A DNA stretch of 64,000 nucleotides, from the NCBI RefSeq assembly GCF_900475935.1, contig NZ_LS483431.1, positions 1,699,254 through 1,763,253 on the forward strand. The letters are read 5' to 3'. Position 1 is the stretch's first letter. The number at the start of each line of letters is the position of its first letter. The stretch comes from Campylobacter fetus subsp. fetus (GTDB lineage Bacteria; Campylobacterota; Campylobacteria; Campylobacterales; Campylobacteraceae). This document shows, piece after piece, positions 1 through 12,376 of the stretch. A program made the translations under genes and the position numbers. The notes beneath the pieces are model-generated. The model did not search any database. It worked only from the letters and a program-made list of their open reading frames with translations, and was not told the DNA's origin.

Positions 1-141
1 ATTAGATATGAGATAATTTTTAAAAGAGTGGAAATTTGAGGAAGATTTTTGTAAAATTATAATATAAGAAACAAAATAAAATGCAAAAAACAGAACTAAA
101 AAAGCTAACAACATAATTAAAAATCTTTTATAATTACCCAT
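1..141 (-). CDS. N-terminus of a membrane-anchored protein, cut by the window edge
   Basis: An ATG at 141 opens a frame of 47 codons that runs without a stop off the left edge. It lies 9 bp after the stop of the MBOAT gene and has an AGGG ribosome-binding site. The visible part starts MGNYKRFL and then has about 20 hydrophobic residues, so it looks like a single N-terminal membrane anchor or uncleaved signal. In epsilonproteobacteria a PatA-type O-acyltransferase is usually followed by a PatB-like SGNH esterase or acetyltransferase with such an anchor. That assignment is inference from position only, because no catalytic motif is inside the window. Confidence 0.6.
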   Translation of the reverse strand, partial: MGNYKRFLIMLLAFLVLFFAFYFVSYIIILQKSSSNFHSFKNYLISN

Positions 142-150
142 TATTTTGCC

Positions 151-1596
151 CTAAAAATTAAAATATAAAAATTGTGATTCTTGAACGCTTCTAGTAGCAA
201 AAAACGCACACACAAATAAAAACACAACAAAAATCGCCGTCTTATATCCGAATTTAGAGTTTGCGACCATCTCATTTGAGTTTTTAAACAATACGCAAAT
301 TATAAAAGCTAAAGCAGTAACTATAAAGATACTAAGGCTAGCAGCTATTTTATGAGTAACATTTTCCATAAAACCAAATGCTTCATTTATCACAATTATA
401 AAGCCGCTATTTGGGGCTATAGAGTTTATATTAAACATTCCTTTTAATACCTTAAAAGCAGACTCCATATCTTTAGCTCTAAAAAATACCCATGTAATAT
501 TTATAAAATTAAAGGTGATAATCCACGCCAAAATCCTATGCAAAGGTTTAAAATGAGAACTATAAAAACGATGAATCATAAGAGCTGTTCCGTGAAGAGC
601 TCCCCATATAATAAATGTCCAACCGGCGCCATGCCATAATCCACCAAGTAAAAATACGATAAAAATATTTATATACGCCCTGCTCTCTCCAAGCCTATTT
701 CCACCAAGAGGAATATAAATATAATCGCGTAAAAACCTTGAGAGAGTCATATGCCATCTACGCCAAAACTCTTGAATACTAAGTGATTTATAAGGAGAGT
801 TAAAATTTAGAGGTAAAACTATATTAAACATATATGAGATACCTATTGCCATATCAGTATATCCGCTAAAATCAAAATATAGCTGAAAAGTATAACTCAA
901 ACTTGTTATCCACGCTTCACTCATACTAAGCATAGCAACACTATCAAATCCATAATTTGCAAATTTAGCAAAAAAATCGGCTATCACGACCTTTTTAAAC
1001 AGTCCAATAGCAAATAAAAATATACCTATACTGATATTTTTATAATGTATTTTTTTACGCCTTAAATTTGCAAATTGCGGCATCATTTCAGCGTGATGTA
1101 TGATAGGACCTGCTAAAAGATGCGGAAAATACGTTACAAATAAAGCGTATTTGAGATAATTCGTCTCTTTAACCTTACCGCTGAAACAATCCACTAAAAA
1201 CGCAATTTGAGTAAATGTAAAAAAGCTGATACCAAGTGGTAAAATGATATGATGCAAAGGAATATTCGAGCTAAACATACCGTTAAAATTTTCTATAAAA
1301 AAGTCCGTATATTTGTAATATCCGAGAAAGGCTAGATTACACAATATGCTAAACCACAAAAATATCTTTTTAAATTTAAACTCTTTACAAAGATGATTTC
1401 CTGTAAAAAAGTTAAATGTGATAGACACCAAAATAAGCGGCACATAGATAAAATTCCAATATCCATAAAAAACCAAAGATGCCGCTGTTAATATAAAAAT
1501 GCTAGCTTTCATCAGCCTAAATTTAGATAGTAAAAAATATAGAAAAAACGTGATAGGTAAAAATACAAATATAAACTCAAACGAGTTAAAAAGCAT
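151..1596 (-). CDS. patA: MBOAT family O-acyltransferase (PatA/AlgI-like)
   Basis: A 481-residue polytopic membrane protein of the MBOAT family. Family members move acetyl groups across the inner membrane for O-acetylation of peptidoglycan (PatA) or polysaccharides (AlgI). The family signature is clear: an EFWRRWHMTLSRFLRDYIY segment, then WHG at about residues 321-323 in the strongly hydrophobic GGLWHGAGW stretch, and GALHG about 15 residues later carrying the conserved active-site histidine. Many hydrophobic segments fill the rest. The gene is followed 9 bp later by the start of a second gene on the same strand, which fits a PatA/PatB pair. Peptidoglycan as the substrate is an inference from Campylobacter gene context. 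The MBOAT assignment itself is secure. Confidence 0.85.
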   Translation of the reverse strand: MLFNSFEFIFVFLPITFFLYFLLSKFRLMKASIFILTAASLVFYGYWNFIYVPLILVSITFNFFTGNHLCKEFKFKKIFLWFSILCNLAFLGYYKYTDFFIENFNGMFSSNIPLHHIILPLGISFFTFTQIAFLVDCFSGKVKETNYLKYALFVTYFPHLLAGPIIHHAEMMPQFANLRRKKIHYKNISIGIFLFAIGLFKKVVIADFFAKFANYGFDSVAMLSMSEAWITSLSYTFQLYFDFSGYTDMAIGISYMFNIVLPLNFNSPYKSLSIQEFWRRWHMTLSRFLRDYIYIPLGGNRLGESRAYINIFIVFLLGGLWHGAGWTFIIWGALHGTALMIHRFYSSHFKPLHRILAWIITFNFINITWVFFRAKDMESAFKVLKGMFNINSIAPNSGFIIVINEAFGFMENVTHKIAASLSIFIVTALAFIICVLFKNSNEMVANSKFGYKTAIFVVFLFVCAFFATRSVQESQFLYFNF

Positions 1597-1694
1597 AAGT
1601 ATCCTTGAAAAACGACTTAAATGAATTTAATTTTACTTTAAATTTATTTAAAGTTGAATAAATTGTAATTTTTAAACATTTTAAACTAAATTTT

Positions 1695-1702
1695 GATAAA
1701 AT
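1695..1702 (+). promoter_or_regulatory. Probable -10 element for ilvD
   Basis: The octamer GATAAAAT lies 31 bp before the ilvD start codon in AT-rich DNA between divergent patA and ilvD. Campylobacter sigma-70 promoters depend on the -10 box and often lack a -35 box. An AAGG ribosome-binding site follows at 1721-1724. The call rests on resemblance and position only. Confidence 0.35.
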
Positions 1703-1732
1703 GGAGCAAATTTAAAAATAAAGGCAAAACTC

Positions 1733-3406
1733 ATGCGAAGTGATATCATAAAAGACGGCTACACAAGGACTCCGCATCGCTCACTTCTAAGAGCGACCGG
1801 ACTTAAAGACGACGACTTTAAAAAACCGTTTATTGGCGTAGCAAATAGCTTTATAGAGATAATCCCCGGTCATTTTTTCCTAAATAAATACTCTGAAATT
1901 TTAAAAGACGAAATCCGCAAAAACGGCTGCGTACCGTTTGAGTTCAACACTATCGGCGTTGATGATGGCATCGCTATGGGGCACGAGGGTATGCTTTACT
2001 CACTTCCAAGCCGCGAGATCATCGCAAACTCTGTTGAAACAGTGATGAACGCTCACGCTCTTGATGCGCTTGTTTGCATACCTAACTGCGACAAGATCGT
2101 CCCTGGAATGCTTATGGGCGCACTTAGGGTAAATGTGCCAACTATATTCGTAAGCGGCGGTCCTATGGCTGCTGGAGTCGGAGCCAAAGGAGAAGCTTTG
2201 GATCTAAACTCTGCTTTTGAAGCGGTCGGAGCTTATGAAACAAAACAGATAGACGAAAAAGAGCTTAAATTTATCGAGTGCAACGCCTGTCCAAGTGGCG
2301 GAAGCTGTTCAGGAATGTTTACCGCAAACTCGATGAATACACTTTGCGAAGCTATGGGCGTAGCTCTGGAGGGAAACGGTACCGTACTTGCGCTTACCCC
2401 TGAACGTGAAGAACTCATAAGAAAAGCTGCACGTAGGATCTGCGAGATCGCACTTGATGAGCGCTATCAGATAAGAAATATAATCAATGAAAAAACTATC
2501 AAAAACGCTATGGTAGTGGATATGGCGATGGGCGGAAGCTCAAATACTATACTTCATATGCTTGCCATCAGTCGAGAAGCCGGATATCCGTTAGATATCG
2601 CTAGTCTCAATGACATAAGTCGCTCGGTACCGCACATAACTAAAATAGCTCCGAGTCTGCCTAGTGTGCATATGCAAGACGTCGCCAAAGCCGGCGGACT
2701 AAGCGCGGTTATAAACGAGATAGCTAAATTCAATAGTGATTTATTAAGTTTAGACGCTCTTACCGTGAGCGGCGAGAGCTTAGGAGATAGAGTAAAAAAT
2801 GCTGAAATTTTAGATGAAAGCGTGATCCATACCGTGCAAAATGCTTACTCAAAAGTGGGCGGACTAGCTATTTTATTTGGAAATTTAGCCGAGCAAGGAT
2901 GCGTGATAAAGGCCGCCGGTATCATCGGTAGCAGACAATTTAGCGGAAAAGCGGTCTGCTTTAACTCTCAAGATGAAGCTATAAAAGGCATATCAAAGGG
3001 AAAAGTACAAAAAGGCGACGTCGTAGTTTTAAGATACGAAGGACCAAAAGGAGGCCCCGGAATGCAAGAAATGTTAAGCCCGACTAGCCTTATAGTAGGA
3101 CGTGGACTTGGAGCGGACGTAGCTCTTATAACCGATGGGCGTTTTAGCGGAGCGACTCGCGGCCTAAGCATAGGGCACGTAAGCCCTGAAGCTGCTGAGG
3201 GCGGTATGATAGGTCTTTTAAAAGACGGTGACATCATAGATATCGACGTAGATAAATTTAGCATAAACGTACGTTTAAGCGACACTGAGATAGAAGCGAG
3301 ACGCAAAGAGTGGAAATACGCTGGAAAACCAGTAAATAGCCGCTGGTTAAGACAATACCAAAAACTAGTCACAAACGCGAGCAATGGCGCGATTTTGGAA
3401 GCATAA
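1733..3406 (+). CDS. ilvD: Dihydroxy-acid dehydratase
   Basis: Dehydrates 2,3-dihydroxy-isovalerate and its methylvalerate analogue to the keto acids in valine, leucine and isoleucine synthesis, using an Fe-S cluster and Mg2+. The protein is 557 residues, the normal length for bacterial IlvD. Cluster cysteines are visible at C119 (in IPNCDKI) and C192 (in SGGSCSG). The C-terminal signature [10 protein letters not shown], which includes the catalytic serine, is present, as is the [11 protein letters not shown] segment. It stands alone, divergent from the MBOAT gene and followed by a hairpin terminator, so it is probably a single-gene unit. Confidence 0.97.
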   Translation: MRSDIIKDGYTRTPHRSLLRATGLKDDDFKKPFIGVANSFIEIIPGHFFLNKYSEILKDEIRKNGCVPFEFNTIGVDDGIAMGHEGMLYSLPSREIIANSVETVMNAHALDALVCIPNCDKIVPGMLMGALRVNVPTIFVSGGPMAAGVGAKGEALDLNSAFEAVGAYETKQIDEKELKFIECNACPSGGSCSGMFTANSMNTLCEAMGVALEGNGTVLALTPEREELIRKAARRICEIALDERYQIRNIINEKTIKNAMVVDMAMGGSSNTILHMLAISREAGYPLDIASLNDISRSVPHITKIAPSLPSVHMQDVAKAGGLSAVINEIAKFNSDLLSLDALTVSGESLGDRVKNAEILDESVIHTVQNAYSKVGGLAILFGNLAEQGCVIKAAGIIGSRQFSGKAVCFNSQDEAIKGISKGKVQKGDVVVLRYEGPKGGPGMQEMLSPTSLIVGRGLGADVALITDGRFSGATRGLSIGHVSPEAAEGGMIGLLKDGDIIDIDVDKFSINVRLSDTEIEARRKEWKYAGKPVNSRWLRQYQKLVTNASNGAILEA

Positions 3407-3410
3407 ATTT

Positions 3411-3437
3411 ATAAAAGGCGGAAAAATCGCCTTTTAT
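3411..3437 (+). terminator. Intrinsic terminator of ilvD
   Basis: A perfect 10-bp stem (ATAAAAGGCG / CGCCTTTTAT) with a 7-nt loop starts 5 bp after the ilvD stop codon. The T-run lies within the descending arm. The following 200 bp up to the nucleotidase gene is very AT-rich, and I see no other gene in it. Confidence 0.75.
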
Positions 3438-3644
3438 GCTCATCTTAAAACTTAATCTTTAAAAATATATAATCAATTTTTCTATATAAATCTTAAAAAA
3501 ATCAAAATATCAATTTTCAATATCCGTAAAATATATAAATAAGAAAATAAAAAATATTTACATTAATAAAGTATTCTTATGCTTAAATTATATATTTATT
3601 ATATTTTTAACTAAAAAGATAATAAATATATACTAGGAACAAAT

Positions 3645-5165
3645 ATGAACAAACTCAAAAAATACGTCGCTTCAACAGTGATTTTTGCTGCATTTTTATT
3701 GATATTTAACGGTTGTGTAAATTTAAATAACAAACACGAGAACGAGCTGTTAATTCTTCACACAAATGATCACCACGGCGCTCTTTTGCCATATGAAACT
3801 AAAGACGGTACGCTAATTGGCGGTGTAGCTTTGCAAGCTAACTTAGTAAAGCAGATGAGAAACGAATATAAAAATGCGCTTTTACTTGACGCAGGAGATG
3901 TAAATACCGGCTCATCGCTTTCAAATATATTTGATGCAAAACCGGATATTTTAGCTTTTAATGCTCTAAAATACGACGCCGCTACTCTTGGAAATCACGA
4001 ATTTGACGGTACATATGAAAAATTAAAAATGCAAATGGAGCTTTAGAATTTCCCTTGGCTTAGCGCAAATGTTAAATTTGAAAATAATTATATCGCAAAA
4101 CCATATATTATCAAAGATTTTAATGGATTTAAAGTCGCCATAATGGGGCTTACTACGAGTACGACAAAGTATATAACTATTCCGGCAAAATTTGATGGCG
4201 CAAATGGAGAAAAGATCGAATTTCTACCAGAAATCCATGCCGCAAAAGAAACATTGGATGAAATAAAAAATACAAACCCCGATTTTGTAATCGCTTTAGT
4301 ACATCTTGGAGATATTAAAGGTGATCCCGTGCATATAACGTCGGTTGATCTAGCTAATAATACACATGGTATAGATCTTATAATAGACGGGCATTCGCAC
4401 TCGGTATTTCAAAAACCTTTGGTAATAAATGGCGTACCCATAGTGAGCGCAGGAAGCAATAACCGCTATATAGGAAAAGCTGTTTTAAATTTAAAAGATA
4501 AAAAGATAAAGTGGAATTTAGTTGAGCTAACTAGCAAAGATTTTGATTTAGACGATGAAATGAACGGAATTTTAGAGCCGTTTATACGGATTCACGACGA
4601 GGCTTTAAATAGTAAAATCATAACGTTAAAAGAGCCGTTACTGTTTGAAAATAACGAGATCAGATTCAAGCAGTTGCCCATAGGAAGGCACGTAACCGAC
4701 TCTATGATAAATTTGCTTTTTAAATTTGGTATAAAAGCGGACTTTGGTATCATAAACTCAGGAGCTATAAGATCTGGTATAAATGCCGGAGACGTAAGTA
4801 AAAAAGATATTTTGATCTCTATGCCTTTTCCAAATACGATATCTGCAGTAAGCCTAAAAGGTGATGAAGTGATGGAATTATTTAATTATATAATCAATAT
4901 AAAACCGGGATTCGGAGGATTTGCTCAAATATCAAAAGACGTTAGTTTTACTATAGATAGTTCAAATAAAACTATTTTAAATTTAAAAATTAAAAATGAG
5001 CCTATAAATCCATCTAAACTTTATACTATAGCGGTTACTGATTTTTTAGCTAACGGAGGAGACGGTTATGCTATTTTAAAAAAAGGGATAAATAAATTTG
5101 ACTCATCGGTGACTTTAAATGAAGCGTTTATAGAGTATTTAAAACTTCTTGAAGGTAAAATTTAA
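3645..5165 (+). pseudogene. 5'-nucleotidase/UshA-like lipoprotein gene with one in-frame amber stop
   Basis: The family hydrolyses extracellular nucleotides to nucleosides at the cell envelope. The intact frame would give about 506 residues: a signal with lipobox FNGC near residue 26, a metallophosphoesterase domain (LHTNDHHG, LLDAGD, GNHEFD, then GHSHS after the break) and a C-terminal nucleotidase domain ending near LANGGDGY. A single TAG at 4044-4046, directly after the codons for MQMEL, interrupts it. Reading continues in the same frame without any indel through NFPWLSANV, a well-conserved family segment. An ATG at 4143 could restart, but that product would lack the signal peptide and the first metal ligands. 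I therefore call it a recently inactivated gene. Read-through or a strain-specific mutation remains possible. Confidence 0.85.
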
Positions 5166-5278
5166 ATTATATAGTCGCCATAAATTTATAAAAATAAATT
5201 TTAAATTCGATGTTATATAATTTGCTAACGCACTAAAGCAATAAAACTAAATTTATCAGATAGTAAAAAAACTTTTGA

Positions 5279-8532
<3,254 letters not shown>

Positions 8533-9717
8533 ATGAAAATAAATTTAAACTTTGTAAAACACGAATCATTCGGCGGTGTTTTACTTATCATCGCTACTAT
8601 TTTAGCACTTTTATTTCAAAATGGGTTTTTAAACCATTTTTATACCGAAATTTTAAGAGCTGAATTTACGGTCGGTTTTAGGGATTTTAATCTATCAAAA
8701 CCACTGATTTTATGGGTAAATGATGGATTGATGGCGATATTTTTCTTTGTTGTGGGACTTGAATTAAAAAGAGAAATATTGCAAGGCGAACTTTCAAAAC
8801 CATCTCAAATAGCTCTACCTACGATAGGCGCACTTGGCGGAGTGATACTACCGGCCGTTATATTTTGGGCATTTAATCACGGAAATGATTTTGCTATTAG
8901 AGGCTGGGCTATACCTACTGCGACCGATATAGCTTTTGCGCTAGGAGTTTTGATGCTTCTTGGTAAAAGAATACCATCAAGTCTTAAAATATTTTTACTT
9001 ACTTTAGCCATCATAGATGACCTATGCGCTATTGTTATAATAGCTATATTTTATACGACTAAACTATCTTTTATCTCTTTTGTTATAGCCGGGATCTGTT
9101 TGTTTGCGCTTTGGGTATTAAACAAATTTAAAGTATCAAAAAAATCAGCATATATATTAGTTACTTTGATACTTTGGGTAAGCGTACTAAAAAGCGGAGT
9201 CCACGCTACCATTGCAGGAGTCGTGGCAGCATTTTTTATACCTATGAGAGACGATAGTGGAAAAAGTCTGCTAGTAGAGCTTGAACATGATCTTCAAGGA
9301 ATAACCAGCTATTTCATACTTCCAGTTTTTGCTTTTGTAAATGCGGGCGTAAGTCTTGCCGGAGTACAGATAAATCAACTTTTAAATTCAGTAGGAATGG
9401 GAATATTCTTTGGATTACTTATAGGCAAACAAGTAGGAGTTTTTCTGTTTAGCTATATTTTTATAAAGCTAGGCTTTGCTAAACTTCCTGAAGGTTCGTC
9501 TTGGACGCAATTTTATGGAGTGTGTATACTAACTGGTATAGGATTTACTATGAGTTTGTTTGTAAATTCATTAGCATATCATGATAGCAACGAGTTCTTC
9601 CACGCAGATAAACTAGGTATTTTATTAGCTTCATTTACCGCAGGAGTTATAGGATATATATATCTGCTTGTATTTTCAAAAGTAGCAAAAAACCATCGCA
9701 AAGACAATGAATCTTAA
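8533..9717 (+). CDS. nhaA: Na+/H+ antiporter NhaA
   Basis: Exports Na+ (or Li+) in exchange for two protons and protects against salt and alkaline pH. The protein has 394 residues and about 12 membrane segments. The two essential aspartates of the transport site are at D162-D163 in LAIIDDLCA, and the discontinuous-helix motif TDIAFALGVL is present upstream. GAGAAATA gives a ribosome-binding site inside the recJ tail. Its 3' end overlaps the following ABC transporter gene by 11 bp. Confidence 0.95.
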   Translation: MKINLNFVKHESFGGVLLIIATILALLFQNGFLNHFYTEILRAEFTVGFRDFNLSKPLILWVNDGLMAIFFFVVGLELKREILQGELSKPSQIALPTIGALGGVILPAVIFWAFNHGNDFAIRGWAIPTATDIAFALGVLMLLGKRIPSSLKIFLLTLAIIDDLCAIVIIAIFYTTKLSFISFVIAGICLFALWVLNKFKVSKKSAYILVTLILWVSVLKSGVHATIAGVVAAFFIPMRDDSGKSLLVELEHDLQGITSYFILPVFAFVNAGVSLAGVQINQLLNSVGMGIFFGLLIGKQVGVFLFSYIFIKLGFAKLPEGSSWTQFYGVCILTGIGFTMSLFVNSLAYHDSNEFFHADKLGILLASFTAGVIGYIYLLVFSKVAKNHRKDNES

Positions 9718-11251
9718 AAATAAAAATCTAATTCTAAGCGCTATAACTTTACTATCGGTATTTTATAGCGCTCTAAATTTAGCCGTTCTTGCGTTTATAA
9801 ATAGATATTTGTTAAATATAACAAGCGGCGAATACGGTTTAATCTTATATTTTATCATTTTACTTTTACTATTTTTTATAGCATCTTTGGCTTTTAGATA
9901 TACCATATCTTTAGCTAGTCAAAACTATATTTATGATATGCGATTAAGCATAATAAAGCGTATTTTAGATACTGATTACCACCATACAAGGCAAATCGGC
10001 AGAGCTAAACTCATAGCTCTGCTTTCAAGCGATATAGCAAGCATAACAAATGGATTTGTACGCATACCTGAGATTTTGCAAGGAGGTCTTGTTGCGATTG
10101 TATCGTTTTTTTATATTTTATATCTATCTCCTATTTTAGCTTTTAGTGTTTTTATATGGCTGGGATTTGGGGCTATCTTGTGTTTGTATTTTATCAAAAA
10201 ACTATATAATCTTTTTAAGCAGCATAGAAAAAATGAGGATAGACTCTACAAAAATTATGAAACATCTATAGACGCTCATAAAGAATTTAGTCTAAATTTA
10301 AAAAGAGCGGCGGATTTTTTTAATCTCAAATTTAGATTAAATGTACAAGATATGAGAAAAAATATGCTAAGCATAGATTTTTACCAATCGCTAGTAAGTA
10401 ACTGGGTAAGTATGATGACGCTAGGAGCTGTTGGGTTGGTTATTTATCTCAGTCTTGGATTTGAACTGCTTGATATGGCCGGAGCCGTAACTATATCTAT
10501 CACTATACTATTTTTAAGAGCTCCGCTTATGATGGTGCTTTTTGCCTATCCATCGATAATAAAATCAAAAGTTGCCGCTCAAAAGATAAAATCTTTAGAG
10601 TTAGCCGCGTATAAAGAGGAATTTGATACATATAAGAGTTTTGATAACTGGCAAAGAATCGAACTTAGAAATATTAGTTTTAGTTATGAAAACAAGCTTA
10701 TATTGGATAATATAAATATGAGATTAGATAGAGGCGAATGTCTGTTTTTAATAGGAGAAAACGGCAGCGGAAAATCAACTTTATTTCTTATTTTAGCGGG
10801 ACTTTTGAAGCCCAGTAGCGGTGAAATTTATATCGATGACGTAAAAATAGACAGCTCAAACATTCAAATTTATAAAAATACTATAAGCGCGGTATTTAGT
10901 GAATTTTATCTATTTAGCGATATAGAAAATGATGCTAAAAAATGGTTTGAACTACTTGAGTTTAGAGCTCCAAACGACTCTCAAATAGATCCTCAAAATC
11001 TCTCTCAAGGTCAAAAAAAGAGATTAGCTCTGATAAATGCGCTATTAGAAAATAGAAATATTTTGCTACTTGATGAGTGGGCAGCAGATCAAGATCCACA
11101 CTTTAGAGCAAAGTTTTATACTGAAATTTTAAAGCTATTTAAACAGCAAAAAATTACCGTTTTTGCTATAAGTCATGATGATAGATATTTCAAATACGCA
11201 GATAGAATATACGAACTAATAGATAGAAAACTTATAAATTATTTATCATAA
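9707..11251 (+). CDS. ABC exporter, fused membrane and ATPase domains (cyclic-peptide exporter type)
   Basis: A 514-residue half-transporter. Residues 1 to about 290 hold six membrane segments. The C-terminal ATPase has Walker A GENGSGKST at residues 350-358, signature LSQGQKKR and Walker B ILLLDEW. The arrangement and the short ATPase resemble the SyrD/PvdE group of exporters for siderophores and cyclic peptides. No peptide precursor or synthetase gene is adjacent, so the substrate is unknown. Start overlap with nhaA suggests coupled translation. A drug or metabolite efflux role is equally possible. Confidence 0.8.
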   Translation: MNLKNKNLILSAITLLSVFYSALNLAVLAFINRYLLNITSGEYGLILYFIILLLLFFIASLAFRYTISLASQNYIYDMRLSIIKRILDTDYHHTRQIGRAKLIALLSSDIASITNGFVRIPEILQGGLVAIVSFFYILYLSPILAFSVFIWLGFGAILCLYFIKKLYNLFKQHRKNEDRLYKNYETSIDAHKEFSLNLKRAADFFNLKFRLNVQDMRKNMLSIDFYQSLVSNWVSMMTLGAVGLVIYLSLGFELLDMAGAVTISITILFLRAPLMMVLFAYPSIIKSKVAAQKIKSLELAAYKEEFDTYKSFDNWQRIELRNISFSYENKLILDNINMRLDRGECLFLIGENGSGKSTLFLILAGLLKPSSGEIYIDDVKIDSSNIQIYKNTISAVFSEFYLFSDIENDAKKWFELLEFRAPNDSQIDPQNLSQGQKKRLALINALLENRNILLLDEWAADQDPHFRAKFYTEILKLFKQQKITVFAISHDDRYFKYADRIYELIDRKLINYLS

Positions 11252-11313
11252 CTTATAATTTTTAAATTTAATATTTATAAAGTTTTAAGAAAATTTATGT
11301 TAAATTTTGGTAT

Positions 11314-11329
11314 TTAATATCAATATTAA
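11314..11329 (+). promoter_or_regulatory. Candidate Fur-type operator upstream of hugZ
   Basis: A perfect 7-2-7 inverted repeat, TTAATAT-CA-ATATTAA, ends 20 bp before the hugZ start codon and lies over the expected promoter. Heme oxygenase genes of Campylobacter are known to be iron-repressed by Fur, whose sites are AT-rich palindromes of this kind. The match is by shape, not to a strict consensus, and such palindromes arise by chance in AT-rich DNA. Confidence 0.35.
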
Positions 11330-11348
11330 TTTTAAAAAAGGAGAATAA

Positions 11349-12095
11349 ATGGATGCGAAACGAAAAGCAATAGAGCATATGAACAGCGAGCATATAGATA
11401 CGCTTATAATGCTTTGCAAACACTTTGGGGCGGTACAAAATCCTACAAACGTAAGGCTTGATTCTATAGACGAAGACGGTATGGATATAGCGTGTGATCA
11501 ACTTTTAGTACGAGTTGCGTTTCTAAAAAAAGCCGAACAAAACGGCGAAGGATTTAAAACAGCGATAATAGATCTTATGAGTAGTCTTGATATAAAAGAA
11601 GGTATTGCTGCGGTTTCAAAAGATATGATAGATTTCATAGATAGCTTTAACAGCGTTCTTATCTCGAGCCTAAACGGCGATCACTGCGTCTGTTCGTATG
11701 CTCCAGTAGTGAGAGATAATAATGATTTTTATATACTTATATCTGAAGTTAGCGAACATTTCAAATCCATAAAAGAAAATAGCGACAAAATATCAATTAT
11801 GTTTTTAGAAGATGAGAGCAAAGCTAAAACTGTTTTTGCTAGAAAAAGAGCAAGTTTTAGATCTAAAGCGATATTTTTAGATGATAAAAAAGAGAGTCTG
11901 TTTTCTAAATTTGAAAGTAAATTTAAAAGCGAATCGGCTATAAAAATGATAAAAAATATGTCTGATTTTCACATAATTAAGATAGAAATTAACAAAGGAA
12001 GATTTGTAAAAGGTTTTGGAGCTGCGTATGATACGGATGGTTTTGAAATTATCCAAAGAGCGCATGGTGCAAATCCTCACAACAATAAGAGGTAA
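11349..12095 (+). CDS. chuZ: HugZ-family heme oxygenase (ChuZ)
   Basis: Opens the heme ring to release iron in the cytoplasm. The 248-residue protein has an N-terminal domain beginning MDAKRKAIEHMNSEHIDTL, like the HugZ/DUF2470 fold, and a C-terminal split-barrel flavin-reductase-like domain. The tail RAHGANPHNNKR is rich in histidine. In Helicobacter HugZ a C-terminal histidine binds heme iron, which fits. An AAGGAG ribosome-binding site precedes the ATG. It lies just upstream of the chuABCD heme import genes on the same strand, whereas in C. jejuni the orthologue is divergent from chuA. Confidence 0.88.
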   Translation: MDAKRKAIEHMNSEHIDTLIMLCKHFGAVQNPTNVRLDSIDEDGMDIACDQLLVRVAFLKKAEQNGEGFKTAIIDLMSSLDIKEGIAAVSKDMIDFIDSFNSVLISSLNGDHCVCSYAPVVRDNNDFYILISEVSEHFKSIKENSDKISIMFLEDESKAKTVFARKRASFRSKAIFLDDKKESLFSKFESKFKSESAIKMIKNMSDFHIIKIEINKGRFVKGFGAAYDTDGFEIIQRAHGANPHNNKR

Positions 12096-12376
12096 TGAAA
12101 AATGTCAAACCAAAAGAGACCGGCAAGCTATTTATGTCTTATTTTTCTTTGTTAATCACTGTTTTATGGGTGATATTAGAAAAGCCGGTCTGTTTGATGA
12201 GGGCAAAAAACTCTAATCTCAAATTTGATGCTAAATTTGATAAATTTACCAAATACATAATCTTCCAAAAACAAAAGTATAAATTATAACGATAAAGCCT
12301 ATCTTAATTACATATTGAGCAAGTAAATATTAATAACATAAAACTGAATATCAAACTAAATTAAAGGAGTTCATCT
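12096..12376 (+). other. Spacer between hugZ and chuA
   Basis: This 281-bp stretch has no gene I can support. Two short frames cross its first 190 bp but have weak starts and no recognisable family. An exact 8-bp inverted repeat, AGACCGGC at 12117-12124 and GCCGGTCT at 12184-12191, brackets 59 nt and is much GC-richer than its surroundings. The last 100 bp are AT-rich and should hold the chuA promoter. AAAGGAG lies 7 bp before its start codon. I see no clear Fur consensus. Confidence 0.45.

Noticed and set aside
2968..3384. 138-codon minus-strand frame within ilvD
   Set aside because: It is antisense to conserved ilvD codons, has no ribosome-binding site and resembles no family.
4143..5165. 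Second half of the nucleotidase gene as an independent 340-residue gene
   Set aside because: It lacks the signal peptide and first metal ligands, begins in the middle of a conserved domain and is in the same frame as the first half, so the two are one broken gene.
12016..12289. Two overlapping short plus-strand frames after hugZ (66 and 64 codons)
   Set aside because: They overlap each other or hugZ, have poor starts and low-complexity ends, and I recognise no family. A real small gene here is not excluded but not supported.
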